Below, piece by piece: positions 20,137-28,311 of a DNA stretch of 64,000 nt. Where the stretch lies: positions 3,474,501-3,538,500 of the forward strand of contig NZ_CP036259.1 of the NCBI RefSeq assembly GCF_007641255.1, in the 5' to 3' direction. The notes below the pieces were generated by a model, which worked only from the letters and a program-made list of their open reading frames with translations, made no database searches and had not been told where the DNA came from. The stretch's first letter is position 1. Every line of letters begins with the position of its first letter. The stretch is from Sporomusa termitida (lineage in GTDB: Bacteria > Bacillota > Negativicutes > Sporomusales > Sporomusaceae). The translations under genes and the position numbers were made by a program.

Positions 20137-22659
20137 CTATTTGGCCCCGCAGCAGCGTTTATACTTTTTACCGCTGCCGCAGGGACACAGTTCATTGCGG
20201 CCGGTGGTATCGGCATTAACGACAGGCTCGGCCGGCTGGGCCTGCCTGTCGCCCTCTTCCCCGCCGCGGCCGGCCTGGGCCTGCCGCAGATGATCCTCAG
20301 GCTGGGCCTGGGAAATAATATTAACCCGGAAGATATAACGGACAATATCTTCCTGTACAGATTCAATCATTTGCTGGAACATATCAAAGCCTTCGAGCTT
20401 ATACTCAATCAGCGGGTCTTTCTGCCCATAGGCCCGCAAGCCAATCCCCTGCCGCAGCATTTCCATGGCGTCAAGGTGATCCATCCATTTGGCGTCCACA
20501 GTTTTGAGCATAACCACTTTTTCCAGTTCGCGCATATTGTCGGGGCCAAACAGGGCCTCCCGGCCGCTGTAGGCGGTGTCGGCCGCTTTCAGCAGCTCTT
20601 CTTTGAGCTCTTCCCGGCTCAGAGTGTCAAGCACTTCCACCTTAAGCTCGCCGGCCGGGGCAAAGAAGCCCTCACAGTATTCAATCAGCCCGGCATAATC
20701 CCAGTCTTCCGGATACAGCTTTTCATTGGCATACAGGTCCATCCCATGATCGACAAGCTTTTCAATCATATTAAAGATATTTTCTTTCAGATTATCCCCC
20801 AGCAGAATTTTCTTCCGCTGACTATAGATAACCTCACGCTGCTGGTTCATTACATTATCATATTCAAGCACATACTTGCGGATGTCAAAATTACGGGCTT
20901 CCACCTTTTTCTGGGCTTGCTCAATCGAACGGGTAATCAGCGCATGTTCAATCGGCTCATCTTCCTCCATGCCCAGTTTATCCATAATACCGGCAATATT
21001 ATCAGAGCCGAACAGGCGCATCAGATCGTCTTCCAGCGACAGGTAAAAACGGGATGACCCCGGGTCCCCCTGGCGTCCGGCCCGGCCGCGCAGCTGGTTA
21101 TCAATCCGCCGGCTCTCATGCCGTTCAGTCCCGATAATATGCAGCCCGCCCAGGTCGGACACCCCGGCCCCCAGGACAATGTCGGTCCCCCGGCCGGCCA
21201 TATTGGTCGCAATTGTCACCGCCCCGGCCTGTCCGGCCTGCGCAATAATCTGCGCTTCCATTTCATGGTATTTGGCATTCAGAACATTATGGCGCACACC
21301 CTGCTTTTTGAGCATCGCCGACAGATCCTCGGACTGCACAATGGAGGTCGTGCCGACAAGCACCGGCTGGGATTTGCCATGTTTCTCGGCAATCTCGCTG
21401 ACAACCGCTTTATACTTGGCCCGCTTGGTTTTAAAGATAATATCAGGAAAATCCTGCCGCTGCATCTCCCGGTTCGGGGGAATAACCACAACATCAAGAT
21501 GATAAATTTTCCGGAATTCAGGCTCTTCGGTCTTGGCAGTACCGGTCATGCCGGCCAGTTTCTTATACATACGGAAATAGTTCTGGAAAGTAATGGTCGC
21601 CAGTGTCTGGCTTTCCCGCTCGATTTTTACGCCTTCCTTGGCCTCAATCGCCTGATGCAGACCGTCGGAATAGCGGCGGCCAAACATAAGCCGGCCGGTA
21701 AACTCGTCAACAATGATGACTTCACCGTCTTTAACCACATAATCGCGGTCCCGTTTCATCAGGGCATTGGCTTTCAGCGCCTGGTTAAAATGGTGGGACA
21801 TCTCGATGTTTTCACTTTCATAGAGGTTCTGCACATTAAGCAGCTTTTCCGCTTTCGCCACCCCGGTCTCAGTAGGTGCTACCGTATGGGCTTTCTCGTC
21901 AATAGTGTAGTCTTCGCCTTCTGTTAGTTTGGGAACAACCTTCGCCAGTACATAATACATATCTGTCGATTTTTCGCCAGGCCCGGAAATAATCAGCGGT
22001 GTCCGCGCTTCATCCACCAGGATACTGTCCACTTCATCGACAATGGAGTAATTGAGCGGCCGCTGCACCATTTGTTCCGGGTAAATAACCATGTTGTCCC
22101 GGAGATAGTCAAAGCCAAATTCGTTATTGGTGCCATAGGTGACATCTGCACTGTAGGCCAGTTTGCGTTCATCAAAATCAAGCCCATGGACAATCAGCCC
22201 CACAGATAATCCAAGATAACGGTACAGCTTGCCCATCCACTCGCTGTCCCGCTTCGCCAGATAGTCATTAACGGTAACAACATGGACCCCTTTGCCGGTC
22301 AGGGCATTCAGGTATACCGGCAGGGTAGCCACCAGGGTTTTCCCCTCGCCGGTACGCATCTCGGCAATTTTACCCTCATGCAGGGTTATGCCGCCTACCA
22401 TCTGTACATCAAAATGACGCATGGCCAGCACCCGGCGTGACGCTTCCCGCACCACAGCAAACGCCTCCGGCAGCAGCTCATCAATTGTCTGGCCCTTATC
22501 AAGGCGGCGCTTAAATTCAGCCGTCCTGGCCGTGAGGGTGGTATCGCTCATGCTCTGAAGCTCAGGTTCAAACGCATTGATTTTTTCCACAAGCAGCATC
22601 ATGCGTTTGATCTCTTTTTCGTTATCATCACCAAATAAGTTTCGCAAAAATTTAAACAA
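20137..22659 (-). CDS. secA: Preprotein translocase ATPase SecA
   Basis: The 840-residue motor protein of Sec export acts at the SecYEG channel. Visible are Walker A MRTGEGKT, the [23 protein letters not shown]-box segment, [13 protein letters not shown], the nucleotide-binding domain 2 motif [12 protein letters not shown], and [10 protein letters not shown]. The C-terminal zinc-binding SecB/lipid-contact motif is [17 protein letters not shown]. The start is TTG at 22659 ([11 protein letters not shown]) with GGGGAGTG upstream. It forms an operon with prfB. Confidence 0.98.
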   Translation of the reverse strand: MFKFLRNLFGDDNEKEIKRMMLLVEKINAFEPELQSMSDTTLTARTAEFKRRLDKGQTIDELLPEAFAVVREASRRVLAMRHFDVQMVGGITLHEGKIAEMRTGEGKTLVATLPVYLNALTGKGVHVVTVNDYLAKRDSEWMGKLYRYLGLSVGLIVHGLDFDERKLAYSADVTYGTNNEFGFDYLRDNMVIYPEQMVQRPLNYSIVDEVDSILVDEARTPLIISGPGEKSTDMYYVLAKVVPKLTEGEDYTIDEKAHTVAPTETGVAKAEKLLNVQNLYESENIEMSHHFNQALKANALMKRDRDYVVKDGEVIIVDEFTGRLMFGRRYSDGLHQAIEAKEGVKIERESQTLATITFQNYFRMYKKLAGMTGTAKTEEPEFRKIYHLDVVVIPPNREMQRQDFPDIIFKTKRAKYKAVVSEIAEKHGKSQPVLVGTTSIVQSEDLSAMLKKQGVRHNVLNAKYHEMEAQIIAQAGQAGAVTIATNMAGRGTDIVLGAGVSDLGGLHIIGTERHESRRIDNQLRGRAGRQGDPGSSRFYLSLEDDLMRLFGSDNIAGIMDKLGMEEDEPIEHALITRSIEQAQKKVEARNFDIRKYVLEYDNVMNQQREVIYSQRKKILLGDNLKENIFNMIEKLVDHGMDLYANEKLYPEDWDYAGLIEYCEGFFAPAGELKVEVLDTLSREELKEELLKAADTAYSGREALFGPDNMRELEKVVMLKTVDAKWMDHLDAMEMLRQGIGLRAYGQKDPLIEYKLEGFDMFQQMIESVQEDIVRYIFRVNIISQAQPEDHLRQAQAGRGGEEGDRQAQPAEPVVNADTTGRNELCPCGSGKKYKRCCGAK

Positions 22660-22800
22660 ATTATCACTCCCCGGTAAAACAAAGAATCTTATGTAACAAA
22701 GTTCAGACTGCGGTAAACAGTCATAGATATAGTATGTGCCTAATATATGATTTTAACAGATTCCCGGCATAAAGTCAAAAACCGGACAGCCTGGAAAAAC

Positions 22801-22838
22801 GGAAAGAGATTACCCCGCAATGCGGAATAATCTCTCTT
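22801..22838 (-). terminator. Terminator of the hydrogenase operon
   Basis: Stem AGAGATTATTCCGC/GCGGGGTAATCTCT (two G-U pairs) on the minus strand with a 3-base loop, followed by TTCCGTTTTT. It lies 12 bases after the cytochrome b stop and separates the hydrogenase genes from secA. Confidence 0.75.
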
Positions 22839-22849
22839 TTCAGCCTGTC

Positions 22850-23548
22850 CTATCCGGCCTGGTGCTGCCCGGGAGTGCTGGGTTTACTGCCTGGGACCGG
22901 CTCAATTTCATTGGCTATCCATAAGGGGTTATGATGTTCAGCTTCCTCAATCGTCTGCGTCCCATCCCCAAACATGCATAAAAACTCGCCCCAGTTATAG
23001 ATACCGAGAAAGATATGGGCAAATACGGATAGTCCGAGGATAATCCCAATCACCAGATGGGCCATATCAAACCAGTACATAACCGCTTTCGGGGCTACAG
23101 GCAGGAACGCATATAACGCCCAGCCGGTAACAATTAAGATAATGCCGCCAAAAAACATCATAATCCCCAGCTGCTTCTGACCGGAGTTCATTTTTCCCAT
23201 CGGCGGTACCGGAATGGTTTTGCCTAACAGCATCTTCTGCGGATAACCGCCGCCAACCAGTAGCCAGTCCTTATCCCGCTGATCCCAGGAAAATATGCGC
23301 CGCGTAAAAGCAACAATCCGGTCTAACCCAAATATCGTATAGAGAATACAGGCTATCGTAAGAATGGCGGCCCCAACAATATGGATCTGCATCAGCAGGT
23401 TTTGCAGATCATCACCAAATGGCTTCAGCCAGATAAAAAATCCGGTGATTGCCGCCGGTAAAAAACCGAGAATCAACCCCCAGTGAAATAGCCGCGAGAT
23501 AAGTGGGTGCTTCAGTACCCGCGGGCCGTGTTCATCATGATGGCTCAT
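22850..23548 (-). CDS. Membrane cytochrome b subunit of the [FeFe] hydrogenase
   Basis: The 232-residue protein has four hydrophobic helices and histidines placed as in the FdnI/HydC-type di-heme cytochrome b family (ISRLFHWGLILGF, MQIHIVGAA, DMAHLVIG, SVFAHIFLGIYNWGE). It would take electrons from the extracytoplasmic hydrogenase and pass them to menaquinone. It is the third gene of the set, 41 bases after the small subunit. Formate dehydrogenase gamma subunits share this fold, but no formate dehydrogenase gene is nearby, so the hydrogenase is the likely partner. Confidence 0.85.
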   Translation of the reverse strand: MSHHDEHGPRVLKHPLISRLFHWGLILGFLPAAITGFFIWLKPFGDDLQNLLMQIHIVGAAILTIACILYTIFGLDRIVAFTRRIFSWDQRDKDWLLVGGGYPQKMLLGKTIPVPPMGKMNSGQKQLGIMMFFGGIILIVTGWALYAFLPVAPKAVMYWFDMAHLVIGIILGLSVFAHIFLGIYNWGEFLCMFGDGTQTIEEAEHHNPLWIANEIEPVPGSKPSTPGQHQAG

Positions 23549-23589
23549 CAGTCTATCCCTCCTACACCAGCTTAGTCCGGTTTACATAT

Positions 23590-23877
23590 TTAGTTAGTAT
23601 GAAAGAGTTCCTCGGCCAAATGGCTGAGCGGATTGTGGGCAAATTTTTTGTAGACATCGGTAACCGCCTGATTGTTGTGGCTTTGGCGGATCTTAGCCTT
23701 TTCATCATCTTTATATATGCCCTGGGCGCGCATTTTAATGTACTTGGTACGGTCCTGCACCAAGTCTGTGGCCACATACGCCCCGGTCCAGAGAACGGCG
23801 CCGGCCACGCCAACGATTCCTAAAAACTCACGCCGCGTAACCTTGACGGCTTTTTCCACATAATCATATCGTGCCAT
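23590..23877 (-). CDS. Periplasmic-type [FeFe] hydrogenase small subunit with Tat signal
   Basis: A 95-residue protein with a twin-arginine signal TRREFLGIVG (about 14-23) followed by a hydrophobic stretch (VAGAVLWTGAYVA). The rest resembles the small subunit of Desulfovibrio-type HydAB hydrogenase (YIKMRAQGIYKDDEKAK...; SHNNQAVTDVYKKFAHNPLS). The large subunit has no signal, so it is probably carried out with this subunit through Tat. The gene begins 12 bases after the large subunit. Confidence 0.88.
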   Translation of the reverse strand: MARYDYVEKAVKVTRREFLGIVGVAGAVLWTGAYVATDLVQDRTKYIKMRAQGIYKDDEKAKIRQSHNNQAVTDVYKKFAHNPLSHLAEELFHTN

Positions 23878-23889
23878 GTTGTCCCCTCC

Positions 23890-25149
23890 TTATGCCCAAG
23901 GCAGTACGGCCTTGGCTTTATCAAGCCATGAAGTACCCATCGGATTTATCGGCTGGCCACCACCGTTGACACAGCCGCCGGGACAGTTCATGATTTCGAT
24001 GAAGTGATACGGTGACTTGCCGGCTTGCACCTCATCCAGCAGCGGTTTTACATTCTGTTTTGTGCCATGGGCTACGGCTACATTCAAGGTAACCGCGCTG
24101 CCGGTCTTGGCATCTTTCAGGGTAACAGCGGCTTCTTTTACGCCCTGGAGACCCCGTACCGGTTTAAATTCCAGCACATCCAGCTCTGTACCGGTGATAA
24201 CAAAATAGGCTGTCCGCAGCGCAGCCTCCATTACACCGCCGGTATTGGCAAAGATGGTAGCCGCCCCGCTGTACTGAGCCAAAGGGTTGTCTTGATCACT
24301 ATACTCCGCCACAGTCCGGACATTGATGTTCAGTTTTTTAAACAGGCGGGCCAGATCTCTGGTTGTGAGCACTACATCAATATCAGGATAGTCGCCTGAT
24401 TGTCCCTGAGTTTGCCAATAGTGGGCGGCGCTGTGGAACTCAGGGCGCGAGGCCTCAAACTTTTTCGCAGTACAGGGCATAATCCCCACCATAAATACGT
24501 CCGCCGGCGCTACCTGCCATATCTCGGCCGCACCATAGGTTTTCCCCAGGGCGCCGGCCATCATCATCGGCGACTTGGCCGAGGACATATGGGGCAGCAG
24601 CTCCGGGTAATACAGCTCGGCATAGGTGACCCAGGCCGGGCAGCAGGAAGTAAACTGCGGCAATGGTCCTAAGTGATGCGCTGTCGGCTCACCCAGGGCA
24701 TAGTGCCGGATCTTGGCGATCAGCTCCATTCCCTCTTCCATAATGGTCTGATCGGCCGTAAAGTTAGTGTCCAGAACCTTAAAACCAGCCTCTTTCATAG
24801 CCCCATACAGCTTTTCGGTAACCAGGCTGCCCGGCTCCATCCCAAACTCTTCCCCAATAGCGACGCGAACGGCCGGCGCTATTGTTCCCACTACCGTCAC
24901 CTGCTTGTTCTTAAGCTTGTCGATCACCTGGTCCACGACGTCCACAGTATCCTGGGGCGCGCCGAAGGGACAGTTGATAAGACATTGACCACAAGACACA
25001 CATTTTTCGCCGTCAATCTTATGTATGGCTCCATATTTACCCTCGATAGCATCGGTTGGGCAAAAAGCCTTACACGAATCACAGCCCTTGCATGTCTTGC
25101 GGTCAATTTCAATAATGCCGGTTTTTTCCTGTGCTTGAAAACCTTTCAA
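23890..25149 (-). CDS. [FeFe] hydrogenase large (catalytic) subunit
   Basis: The 419-residue enzyme interconverts H2 and protons. Two [4Fe-4S] ferredoxin motifs come first (CKGCDSCKAFC at 20-30; CVSCGQCLINC at 50-60). The three H-cluster motifs follow: L1 TSCCPAW at 167-173, L2 MPCTAKKFE at 224-232 and L3 CPGGCVNGGGQP near the end. It lacks its own export signal. The start is TTG at 25149 behind GAGGAGG. Together with the Tat small subunit and cytochrome b it looks like a membrane-anchored, quinone-linked respiratory hydrogenase, probably in uptake mode; direction is inference. A sigma-A promoter and a possible Rex operator lie upstream. Confidence 0.94.
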   Translation of the reverse strand: MKGFQAQEKTGIIEIDRKTCKGCDSCKAFCPTDAIEGKYGAIHKIDGEKCVSCGQCLINCPFGAPQDTVDVVDQVIDKLKNKQVTVVGTIAPAVRVAIGEEFGMEPGSLVTEKLYGAMKEAGFKVLDTNFTADQTIMEEGMELIAKIRHYALGEPTAHHLGPLPQFTSCCPAWVTYAELYYPELLPHMSSAKSPMMMAGALGKTYGAAEIWQVAPADVFMVGIMPCTAKKFEASRPEFHSAAHYWQTQGQSGDYPDIDVVLTTRDLARLFKKLNINVRTVAEYSDQDNPLAQYSGAATIFANTGGVMEAALRTAYFVITGTELDVLEFKPVRGLQGVKEAAVTLKDAKTGSAVTLNVAVAHGTKQNVKPLLDEVQAGKSPYHFIEIMNCPGGCVNGGGQPINPMGTSWLDKAKAVLPWA

Positions 25150-25202
25150 GACAAAACCTCCTCACCATAAAAATAATAATTAGTCCTTGAAACCGGGGAA
25201 CT

Positions 25203-25220
25203 TTGTGAAAATTGGAACAA
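25203..25220 (-). promoter_or_regulatory. Possible Rex operator in the hydrogenase leader
   Basis: 18-bp site on the minus strand: TTGTTCC-N4-TTCACAA. The right half is a perfect Rex half-site and the left half matches 5 of 7 positions. It lies about 24 bases downstream of the -10 box. Rex is the NADH-sensing repressor of fermentation and hydrogenase genes in Firmicutes. Confidence 0.35.
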
Positions 25221-25243
25221 TTTCGGCCCGTTGAATTGCTATG

Positions 25244-25272
25244 ATTATATAAATACCTGCTATAACTGTAAA
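25244..25272 (-). promoter_or_regulatory. Sigma-A promoter of the hydrogenase operon
   Basis: -35 TTTACA (25272-25267), 17-base spacer, -10 TATAAT (25249-25244). The leader to the TTG start is about 90 bases. A second TTGACA at 25293-25288 has no good -10 at the right distance. Confidence 0.65.
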
Positions 25273-25422
25273 TTATAAAATAGGTCTTGTCAATATTACG
25301 GACTTGTATCTGTAAGTTATTTATTTCACTACAAAGAAAAATCGCTTAGAAGTTTAATTTTTAGCCTCAGCGTGCATACTAATATAAAAGGTTATAGGGG
25401 TTTATCATCTGGGAGGGTTACC

Positions 25423-25653
25423 ATGAGCCGTGATGTTTTAAATATACTGGATATTGCCGGCCAGCTTGCCGACCTGAAGGATGTCGATTACAGGAATACC
25501 CTGGCAATCGCCGTGCTTATTGAGCTGCTGATTGAAAAAGGCCTGTTCACCAGACAGGAATTTATGAAAAAGTCCCGGGAAATGGAGTCGGCATCGTTGG
25601 CCGAGATTATTCTGAAACGCCGTTCGGAGATACAAAGCCAGCGGCAAATGTAA
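25423..25653 (+). CDS. Conserved-looking 76-residue protein of unknown function
   Basis: One of the few plus-strand genes here. ATG at 25423 follows GGGAGGG with 5-base spacing, which favours it over an in-frame ATG 17 codons upstream. The product is helical and charged (LADLKDVDYRNTLAIAVLIELLIEKGLFTRQEF...), with no cysteine, TM segment or recognised motif. Part of it (LLIEKGLFTRQEF) resembles the helix-turn pattern seen in small subunit-like or nitrile-hydratase-related helical proteins, but this is too weak for a call. It is divergently transcribed from the hydrogenase operon and followed by a terminator. Its role is unknown. Confidence 0.7.
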   Translation: MSRDVLNILDIAGQLADLKDVDYRNTLAIAVLIELLIEKGLFTRQEFMKKSREMESASLAEIILKRRSEIQSQRQM

Positions 25654-25683
25654 AGGGGCTGTCGCCTAGCGAGCCCTCACAGC

Positions 25684-25730
25684 AAACAAACGACGGCCAC
25701 CGGCAGCAGCCGGAAGCCGTCGTTTGTTGT
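25684..25730. terminator. Hairpin between convergent genes
   Basis: 12-bp perfect stem ACAAACGACGGC/GCCGTCGTTTGT with an inner CCGGC/GCCGG stem. It lies between the plus-strand 76-residue gene and the minus-strand gene at 25807, so it may serve both. Confidence 0.6.
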
Positions 25731-25806
25731 AAAAGCAGGTTTGTGAAATACCAGCAATTACAGCTGGCTTAGACAAGCAGCGGGAGTGGCGCAAGCTGCT
25801 GCAGCC

Positions 25807-26118
25807 CTACCGGTGCAGGCAGGTCATAAGCTCCCGGCGGATCTGGCGGCTGTCCCGCAACCCCTGCCGGTAGGCAATTTCCGCCGCCTGCCCGGACTCC
25901 AGCGCCGTGAGTGCCTCGAAATCCATGACCAAACCGGTCATTTCCGGCTGCTGGGCCTTCAGGGCCCGGGCCAGTACCAGCAGCTTGCCCAGGGCGGCAC
26001 TGACCTCGGCGGCGGTTTTACTGTAGCGGGCATCGTGGGTGCCGGCCAGGTTGAGGATCTGGTCCACCCTGGTAAACACGTACTGGTCAAAAACCTCGCT
26101 CAACAGCCTGGTCAGCAT
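25807..26118 (-). CDS. Small helical protein, DUF6809-like
   Basis: A 103-residue helical protein. The start is placed at ATG 26118 (MLTRLLSEVF, GGTGGGG upstream) because the longer opening upstream is arginine-rich and low complexity, unlike a real N-terminus. The C-terminal pattern FEALTALESGQAAEIAYRQGLRDSRQIRREL resembles the ending of DUF6809-type proteins (aromatic-G-acidic helix) often seen in phage or mobile contexts. No signal peptide or TM segment is present. It stands alone with no operon partner. Function is unknown and the family link is tentative. Confidence 0.5.
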   Translation of the reverse strand: MLTRLLSEVFDQYVFTRVDQILNLAGTHDARYSKTAAEVSAALGKLLVLARALKAQQPEMTGLVMDFEALTALESGQAAEIAYRQGLRDSRQIRRELMTCLHR

Positions 26119-26552
26119 AACCCCACCCGCCTGTCCGGGCCGGGGCCGGCGCCGGCAGCCGGCGGCCCGGCGGGCAGCGGTGTCACGGCGGCGGACAGCG
26201 GGGAGCGCTGGCCGGAACCGGGTTCTTTGTTGGTCAAACAATTTTATCCCCCCTATACTTAGGCCGGGGCAGAAGGCTGCAGGCCCTGCCGCCGGCTGTT
26301 TACAGGGGGAAATTAAAAGAACGCAGGCGCAGGCTTTACCCTACACATGCGTTCTGCTTCGATAACTGCTACAGCCCCAATACCAAATAAGCCGGCTATA
26401 CCCGGCTCGACAGCAAGGCGGTCAAAGCGGTAAGTCAGGGCTGGCCCTGCTGCTGCCAATTGGCTGAGGAGAGAAGGAATGATTTGCTGCATCGTCGCAC
26501 TAACAGCCCGGCGCCGCCGGCAACGTCCCTTCTTATACCCGCGTCCCCCCGC

Positions 26553-26582
26553 TTGTGCTGGGGCAGAAACGCGGTGTATAAT
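26553..26582 (+). promoter_or_regulatory. Sigma-A promoter of a small-RNA candidate
   Basis: -35 TTGTGC (26553-26558), 18-base spacer, perfect -10 TATAAT (26577-26582). The predicted start, 7 bases on, coincides with the first base of a 9-bp RNA stem. Confidence 0.6.
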
Positions 26583-26588
26583 AGAAAT

Positions 26589-26688
26589 GTCGTCGTGGAC
26601 AGCTTGACTGTTACGTGTAGGTGTTATGGCACCTTGCGCGGGCCTGGAAGTGCTTCCAACACTTTCAGGTCACGGCGACTTTTAATTT
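26589..26688 (+). ncRNA. Free-standing structured small RNA of about 100 nt, unknown family
   Basis: Terminal stem GUCGUCGUG (26589-26597) pairs with CACGGCGAC (26671-26679, one G-U pair). It is followed by UUUUAAUUU as a terminator tract. Three inner hairpins are visible: ACAG/CUGU, AGGUG/CACCU, and CCUGgAAGUG/CACUUuCAGG with a 7-base loop. There is no plus-strand gene downstream for 9 kb, so it is not an obvious leader. It does not fit tRNA, SRP RNA, tmRNA or 6S RNA. The assignment rests on promoter, fold and terminator agreeing. Confidence 0.55.
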
Positions 26689-26784
26689 CCACCTATTTCT
26701 AATTATAGCCTGTTTGCGGGGAATTGCAAGTAAAGTTACGCTGTTTCCCGGTTCTGGGCATAAGAAAAACCGCGGGCACGGTCT

Positions 26785-26870
26785 TTTGGCTTTGCGCATA
26801 GCAGATAATCCTGGACAGCAAGGGGATGGGCTTACTTTTGGCATTGCCCCAAAGTAACCAAAAGGTCTAG
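26785..26870. repeat. Hairpin repeat beside the large palindrome
   Basis: A stem formed by TTACTTTtGG and CCcCAAAGTAA at about 26831-26859, in a context (CCAAAAGG) that looks like REP-type intergenic repeats. It directly precedes the 26892-26977 palindrome and may be part of one composite element. From 26689 to 26785 I see nothing else. Confidence 0.4.
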
Positions 26871-26891
26871 GCCCGGAGCCTCCAAAAGCTG

Positions 26892-26977
26892 AAAAGCCGG
26901 GCGGTATTCCTAAAATCCGCAAACTCGCTACGCGCTCAAACAGTGCGGATTTCTTAACGGCATACCGCCCGGCTTTT
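26892..26977. repeat. 86-bp near-perfect palindrome
   Basis: Outer arms AAAAGCCGGGCGGTAT (26892-26907) and ATACCGCCCGGCTTTT (26962-26977) are perfectly inverted. Inner arms AAATCCGCA and TGCGGATTT are also perfect, around a loop containing CTCGCTACGCGCTCAAACAG. It is non-coding and not in phase with a gene. Confidence 0.75.
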
Positions 26978-27115
26978 CTCCTGCGGACCGCTTTTTCCGG
27001 CAATGGCCGGGGGGTACCGGGGTTGCGGGGCCGCCATTTCCTTGCGCAAGCCGGACATTGACCTTGACTGCCCTTATTTTATAAGGACTTTCAGCCTCTT
27101 ATAAATTCCGATACA

Positions 27116-27161
27116 TTAAAAAAAGCGGCCGCCAGGCGTTTTTTTCAAAACGCCTGGCGGC
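27116..27161 (-). terminator. Intrinsic terminator of hpf
   Basis: 15-bp stem GCCGCCAGGCGTTTT/AAAACGCCTGGCGGC followed on the minus strand by CCGC and seven U residues, 17 bases after the hpf stop. Confidence 0.88.
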
Positions 27162-27178
27162 ACGCGCCCTGCTGGCCA

Positions 27179-27727
27179 CTATTTAAATTCAGGTTCAATC
27201 AGACCGTACTGCCCGTCTTTCCGGCGGTATACGACATTAACCTCTTCCGTGTCTGCATTCATAAAAACGAAGAAATCATGGTTGATGAGGTTCATCTGCA
27301 TAACAGCCTCATCGGCACTCATCGGCTTAACAGCAAAGCGTTTGGTTTTAACAATGCTGAACTCGTCTTCGCTGTCCAGGTGAGCTGCCGGCGATGCAGT
27401 CAGTATCAAATCAGTTTTAAAGCTGCCGCTTTTCAGCTTACGGGATAGTTTGGTTTTATATTTCTCAATTTGTTTTTCCAGTTTTTCAATAACCAAGTCA
27501 ATAGAAGCGTACATATCGTTCGTAGATTCTTCACCCCGGAGGAGTATGCCGTTGATAGGCACCGTAACCTCGACAATGTGCCGGCCTTTATTAACAGTGA
27601 GGATTGCAGTAATCTCGCCTGTGCTGGCACCATCGAAGTATTTAGTGACTTTACCAACGCGTTTGGCGACATAGTCTTTTAGTGCAGGTGTAATCTCAAT
27701 ATTTTTTCCACGTACTGTAATTGCCAT
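27179..27727 (-). CDS. hpf: Ribosome hibernation promoting factor, long form
   Basis: HPF binds the 30S subunit and pairs ribosomes into inactive 100S dimers in stationary phase. The 182-residue protein has the N-terminal RaiA/YfiA domain (MAITVRGKNIEITPALKDYV) and the C-terminal dimerisation domain typical of long HPF (FAVKPMSADEAVMQMNLINHDFFVFMN). ATG at 27727 is the family start; the reading frame runs further upstream without a ribosome site. A sigma-H-type promoter lies 35-63 bases upstream, as in B. subtilis. Its position before secA-prfB is the usual Firmicute neighbourhood. Confidence 0.95.
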   Translation of the reverse strand: MAITVRGKNIEITPALKDYVAKRVGKVTKYFDGASTGEITAILTVNKGRHIVEVTVPINGILLRGEESTNDMYASIDLVIEKLEKQIEKYKTKLSRKLKSGSFKTDLILTASPAAHLDSEDEFSIVKTKRFAVKPMSADEAVMQMNLINHDFFVFMNADTEEVNVVYRRKDGQYGLIEPEFK

Positions 27728-27761
27728 ACTACCCATCCCCTTTCCTGATCCTATATATCTA

Positions 27762-27790
27762 ATATTCCCCATTTGCCGAAAAATTCCTTT
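27762..27790 (-). promoter_or_regulatory. Sigma-H-type promoter of hpf
   Basis: -35 AAAGGAATT (27790-27782), 11-base spacer, -10 GGGGAATAT (27770-27762). This fits the B. subtilis sigma-H pattern RnAGGAwWW-N11/12-RnnGAATww at every fixed position. It would give a leader of about 30 bases. Confidence 0.6.
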
Positions 27791-27863
27791 CAAAAAATTC
27801 ATACTTTAAATTTTTCTGTAATTTTTTTTACATAATTCCCGAAATTTAGGCATATCAGTACTA

Positions 27864-27889
27864 GAAAACACGGCGTGCGCCGCGCCGTG
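27864..27889 (-). terminator. Second hairpin downstream of the cold-shock gene
   Basis: Stem CACGGCG/CGCCGTG followed by UUUU on the minus strand. The 60 bases between it and the first csp terminator contain two further small hairpins (GAAAG/CUUUC and CCCU/AGGG). It may be a back-up terminator or the end of a short RNA. Confidence 0.45.
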
Positions 27890-27947
27890 GGCGAAAGCGT
27901 AAGCCGATGCTGCCCTTATTCAGGGAAAGCTATACTTTCTGGCAGGA

Positions 27948-27986
27948 TAAAAAATTAAAACCCGGCGACAGTATTGTCGCCGGGTA
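27948..27986 (-). terminator. Intrinsic terminator of the cold-shock gene
   Basis: 11-bp stem ACCCGGCGACA/TGTCGCCGGGT with a 4-base loop, followed on the minus strand by UUUAAUUUUUU. Confidence 0.88.
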
Positions 27987-28008
27987 TGATTTATGTTGTT
28001 TATAGGTC

Positions 28009-28209
28009 TTATTGCGCTTTATAGACGTTGCTGGCTTGCGGTCCGCGCGCACCGTCAACGATTTCAAATTCAACTTGCTGGCCTTCATTCAGGGTCTTAA
28101 AGCCTTGATCCTGAATAGCCGAGAAATGCACGAACACGTCGCCGCCATCTTCTCGCTCAATGAATCCGTAACCTTTTTCTGCGCTGAACCACTTAACTTT
28201 ACCAATCAT
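28009..28209 (-). CDS. Cold-shock domain protein
   Basis: A 66-residue single cold-shock domain, an RNA/ssDNA-binding beta-barrel acting as RNA chaperone. Both RNA-binding motifs are intact: RNP1 KGYGFIE at about 12-18 and RNP2 VFVHFS at about 25-30. The ribosome site is AGGAGGAG. The gene is monocistronic, with its own strong promoter and terminator. As usual for csp genes, the leader is fairly long (about 47 bases). Confidence 0.95.
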   Translation of the reverse strand: MIGKVKWFSAEKGYGFIEREDGGDVFVHFSAIQDQGFKTLNEGQQVEFEIVDGARGPQASNVYKAQ

Positions 28210-28262
28210 GTGAAACTCCTCCTAAGATAAACTACAGACCGCTTTTTGCAGTCACAAGTGGA

Positions 28263-28291
28263 AGTATAACATATATTTACAGCAATGTCAA
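28263..28291 (-). promoter_or_regulatory. Sigma-A promoter of the cold-shock gene
   Basis: -35 TTGACA (28291-28286), 17-base spacer, -10 TATACT (28268-28263): nearly consensus. Confidence 0.85.
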
Positions 28292-28311
28292 CGCGACCAC
28301 CTGGCAGGAGT

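Noticed and set aside
26242-27003. Several short frames in the 26.2-27.0 kb gap
   Set aside because: Low-complexity translations lying over palindromes and the RNA candidate; no ribosome sites.
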